Part shown: piece after piece, positions 32,180-33,828 of the stretch
How positions within the stretch are numbered: position 1 is the stretch's first letter
Layout of the letters: each line of letters starts with the position of its first letter
NCBI GenBank assembly: GCA_016794805.1
Contig: JAEUJI010000356.1
Span: 1 to 33,828 of the forward strand
Direction of reading: 5' to 3'
Origin: Gemmatimonadota bacterium
GTDB taxonomy: Bacteria; Gemmatimonadota; Gemmatimonadetes; Gemmatimonadales; GWC2-71-9
DNA length: 33,828 bases
Notes under the pieces: generated by a model
Databases searched by the model: none
Told to the model about the DNA's origin: nothing
The model's input: the letters and a program-made list of their open reading frames with translations, nothing else
Position numbers and translations under genes: made by a program

Positions 32180-33535
32180 CTAGCGCTCGAAGGCGGCCGC
32201 CACCGCCGTGGCGAGCGCCTCCATCGCGCCGGAAGCAATGGTCCGGGGGTCCAGCAGGACCCGCCCCGACTCCACCCGGGAAATCACGGGCGGTTCCCCC
32301 AGCCGGAGCCGGAGCGCCAGCCCATGGGCGCCGAGCGGGCCCGGATCCAGGCTGACCAGCGTGGTCGGCAGCGAGGCGCCAGGAAAGCTGCCTCCGCCCA
32401 CCGCCGACTCCCCACGGAGGGTGCGGGCATCGGCCTCCACCGGCATCATCGCCGCCAGGCGCGCCGCCCGTTCGCCGAGGGTGGCGGCATCGGTGGTCAG
32501 CATCCGGAGCACCGGGATCTCGCGCCTCGCGGCCTCCGGGTCGCGGTAGAGGGCCAGGGTCGCCTCCAGCGCGGCGAGAGTGAACTTGTCGGCCCGGAGC
32601 GCCCGGGCGAGGGGATTGGCGCGGCAGCGCGCGACCGCGTCCCGGCTTCCGACGATGCATCCCGCCTGCGGGCCCCCGAGCAGCTTGTCACCCGAGAAGA
32701 GCACCAGGTCCGCTCCGGCGGCCACCGCCTCAGGGACTGAGGGCTCGCCCCGCAACCCGAACGCCGCCAGGTCCAGCAGCAGGCCGCTTCCGACGTCGTG
32801 GAGGTAGGGAATCCCGGCGCCCCGCGCCAGCGCCGCAAGCTCCCGGGGCTCCGGGGAGGCGACGAAACCACTCTGCGCGAAGTTCGACCGGTGGACCGTG
32901 AGGATCGCCGCCGCGCCATCCAGCGCACCCTCGTAGTCACGGAGGTGGGTCCGGTTGGTGGTGCCCACCTCCCGGAGTGCGGCGCCGCTCTTCTCCATGA
33001 TCTCCGGGATCCGGAACGAGCCGCCGATCTCGATGAGCTCACCCCGCGAGATCACCACCGGCCGCCCCGCCGCCACGGCGTTGAGCGCCAGCACCAGCGC
33101 CCCCGCGGCGTTGTTCACCGCCAGCCCGTCTGCGGCGCCGGTCAGCTCGGCCAGCAGGCCCCGGCAATGGTCCGCCCGGTGGCCGCGGGAGCCGGTGGCA
33201 AGGTCGTATTCCAGGGTGCTGTACCCGCCGCCGACGGCGGTGATGGCGTCCAGGGCGGCGGCGGCGAGCGGGGCTCTTCCGAGGTTGGTATGGAGAACCA
33301 CGCCGGTTGCGTTGATGACCGGCCGGAGGGATCGGGTGGTGAGCTCCCCCAGCCGCTCGCGCACCGCCTCCGCCCAGTCCGCCGGAGGACCGGCCCGGTT
33401 CGAGCGCGCCGACTCGAGGGCCTCGCGGACGGCGGTCACCACCGCGTTCCGGGGCGCGGTGTCGAGCAGGACGGCGATGGCGGGCTCGCGGAGCAGCCGG
33501 TCCACGGAGGGGAGCTCGCGGCGCCGGTCGGTCAT
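32180..33535 (-). CDS. selA: L-seryl-tRNA(Sec) selenium transferase
   Basis: SelA is a PLP enzyme that converts seryl-tRNA-Sec to selenocysteyl-tRNA-Sec using selenophosphate. The 451-residue length is normal. Signatures are LPSVDRLL at the N-terminus, RPVINATGVVLHTNLGRAPL (71-90), YSTLEYDLATGSRGHR (105-120), VNNAAGALVLALNA, ISRGELIEIGGSFRIPEIM, TTNRTHLRDY, LTVHRSNF and VLFSGDKLLGGPQAG with the PLP lysine at K284. It implies a selenocysteine system, though selB, selD and tRNA-Sec are not in this window, and selB often follows or lies nearby. The ATG overlaps the stop of the upstream gene (ATGA). Confidence 0.96.
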   Translation of the reverse strand: MTDRRRELPSVDRLLREPAIAVLLDTAPRNAVVTAVREALESARSNRAGPPADWAEAVRERLGELTTRSLRPVINATGVVLHTNLGRAPLAAAALDAITAVGGGYSTLEYDLATGSRGHRADHCRGLLAELTGAADGLAVNNAAGALVLALNAVAAGRPVVISRGELIEIGGSFRIPEIMEKSGAALREVGTTNRTHLRDYEGALDGAAAILTVHRSNFAQSGFVASPEPRELAALARGAGIPYLHDVGSGLLLDLAAFGLRGEPSVPEAVAAGADLVLFSGDKLLGGPQAGCIVGSRDAVARCRANPLARALRADKFTLAALEATLALYRDPEAARREIPVLRMLTTDAATLGERAARLAAMMPVEADARTLRGESAVGGGSFPGASLPTTLVSLDPGPLGAHGLALRLRLGEPPVISRVESGRVLLDPRTIASGAMEALATAVAAAFER

Positions 33536-33828
33536 GGCTTTGGTGCGGGAGCCGGCTGGGCCAGGGTAGAGTCGGTCGCGGTGCTGTCCTTCGGGGCCGG
33601 CGGCGGCGGGGGTGGCTTGGGCACCGCCAGCACGTTCTTCGCATCTCCCGCGACGCCGGCGGCGCTTCGGATGCCCCTGATCTCCACCAGGTACCGGGCC
33701 TCGGGGGTCCAGGCGCTGTCCACGCGCAGCACCAGCTTGTCGAAGAGCCGCGGGCGGCTCGCGATGACGCGCTCGGTCAGCGAATCGCGCGCGGCGGCGC
33801 CCGCCTCGGGTCGTTCGGCTGGCTGGGG
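33532..33828 (-). CDS. C-terminal part of a probable exported protein (5' end outside window)
   Basis: The frame is open from the window edge to a stop at 33532, giving 98 residues. The visible part, LTERVIASRPRLFDKLVLRVDSAWTPEARYLVEIRGIRSAAGVAG, has the pattern of a bacterial Ig-like (SbsA-type) domain strand set. It is followed by a Pro-rich tail (PKPPPPPPAPKDSTATDS) typical of secreted or envelope proteins in this window. It overlaps the selA start by four bases, so it likely heads or belongs to the selA transcript. Without the N-terminus no signal peptide can be judged. Confidence 0.65.
   Translation of the reverse strand, partial: PQPAERPEAGAAARDSLTERVIASRPRLFDKLVLRVDSAWTPEARYLVEIRGIRSAAGVAGDAKNVLAVPKPPPPPPAPKDSTATDSTLAQPAPAPKP

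Noticed and set aside
1-33828. Mobile elements, phage genes, CRISPR arrays, integrases
   Set aside because: No transposase, recombinase, spacer-repeat array or attachment-site duplication was seen; gene content is chromosomal throughout.
1-33828. Selenoprotein genes accompanying selA
   Set aside because: I saw no recognised coding sequence interrupted by an in-frame TGA, and no tRNA-Sec.

Overview
The window is GC-rich, densely packed bacterial chromosome of a free-living Gram-negative organism. No plasmid, phage, insertion-sequence or CRISPR features are visible. Several signs point to Gemmatimonadota or a close relative: many short-signal lipoproteins, DUF4159/DUF4175 proteins, a Tat-exported protein of a type I otherwise associate with Bacteroidota, a DUF2723 membrane protein, and genes chained by ATGA/GTGA overlaps. 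The placement is inferred from gene content and style; there is no rRNA here to settle it.

Layout. 1-3191: a truncated gene with a degenerate HPt domain lies downstream of pdxJ (minus strand), followed by a small lipoprotein (plus) and methylmalonyl-CoA epimerase (minus). 3306-11606: trxA, rsmI, then a tightly overlapping series of DUF4159 protein, DUF4175 protein, TPR protein and a Tat-exported protein with a glutamine-amidotransferase-like elbow. 11632-18925: a JAMM/RadC-like domain fused to a DinG-type helicase, a fumarylacetoacetase-family hydrolase, an LL-diaminopimelate-type aminotransferase, a protein with a TonB-like N-terminus, a small unknown protein and an Ig-like lipoprotein. A 9-bp-unit hairpin repeat separates this run from the minus-strand genes. 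19026-21769: capA-like gene, gltX, a hairpin repeat, and tRNA-Ser(GCU) with its own promoter. 21837-24986: two lipoproteins flank metB, whose leader carries a sigma-70-type promoter, a SAM-II-type riboswitch, an intrinsic terminator and a 10-codon ORF that overlaps the metB start. 25002-31009 (minus): a 14-heme cytochrome c, tRNA-Ser(UGA), a DUF2723 protein, purH and purN. 31241-33828: a lipoprotein with a DVDLH-motif domain, selA, and the 3' end of a secreted-protein gene.

Function. Housekeeping metabolism (PLP and methionine synthesis, purines, propionyl-CoA route, translation, rRNA methylation, selenocysteine synthesis) alternates with envelope genes (four clear lipoproteins and one possible one, a Tat substrate, a multiheme cytochrome, a TonB-like protein). 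The points most worth following up are the layered metB leader, the JAMM-DinG fusion, the coupled DUF4159/DUF4175/TPR/Tat operon, and two kinds of dispersed hairpin repeat, one of which holds a start codon in its loop.
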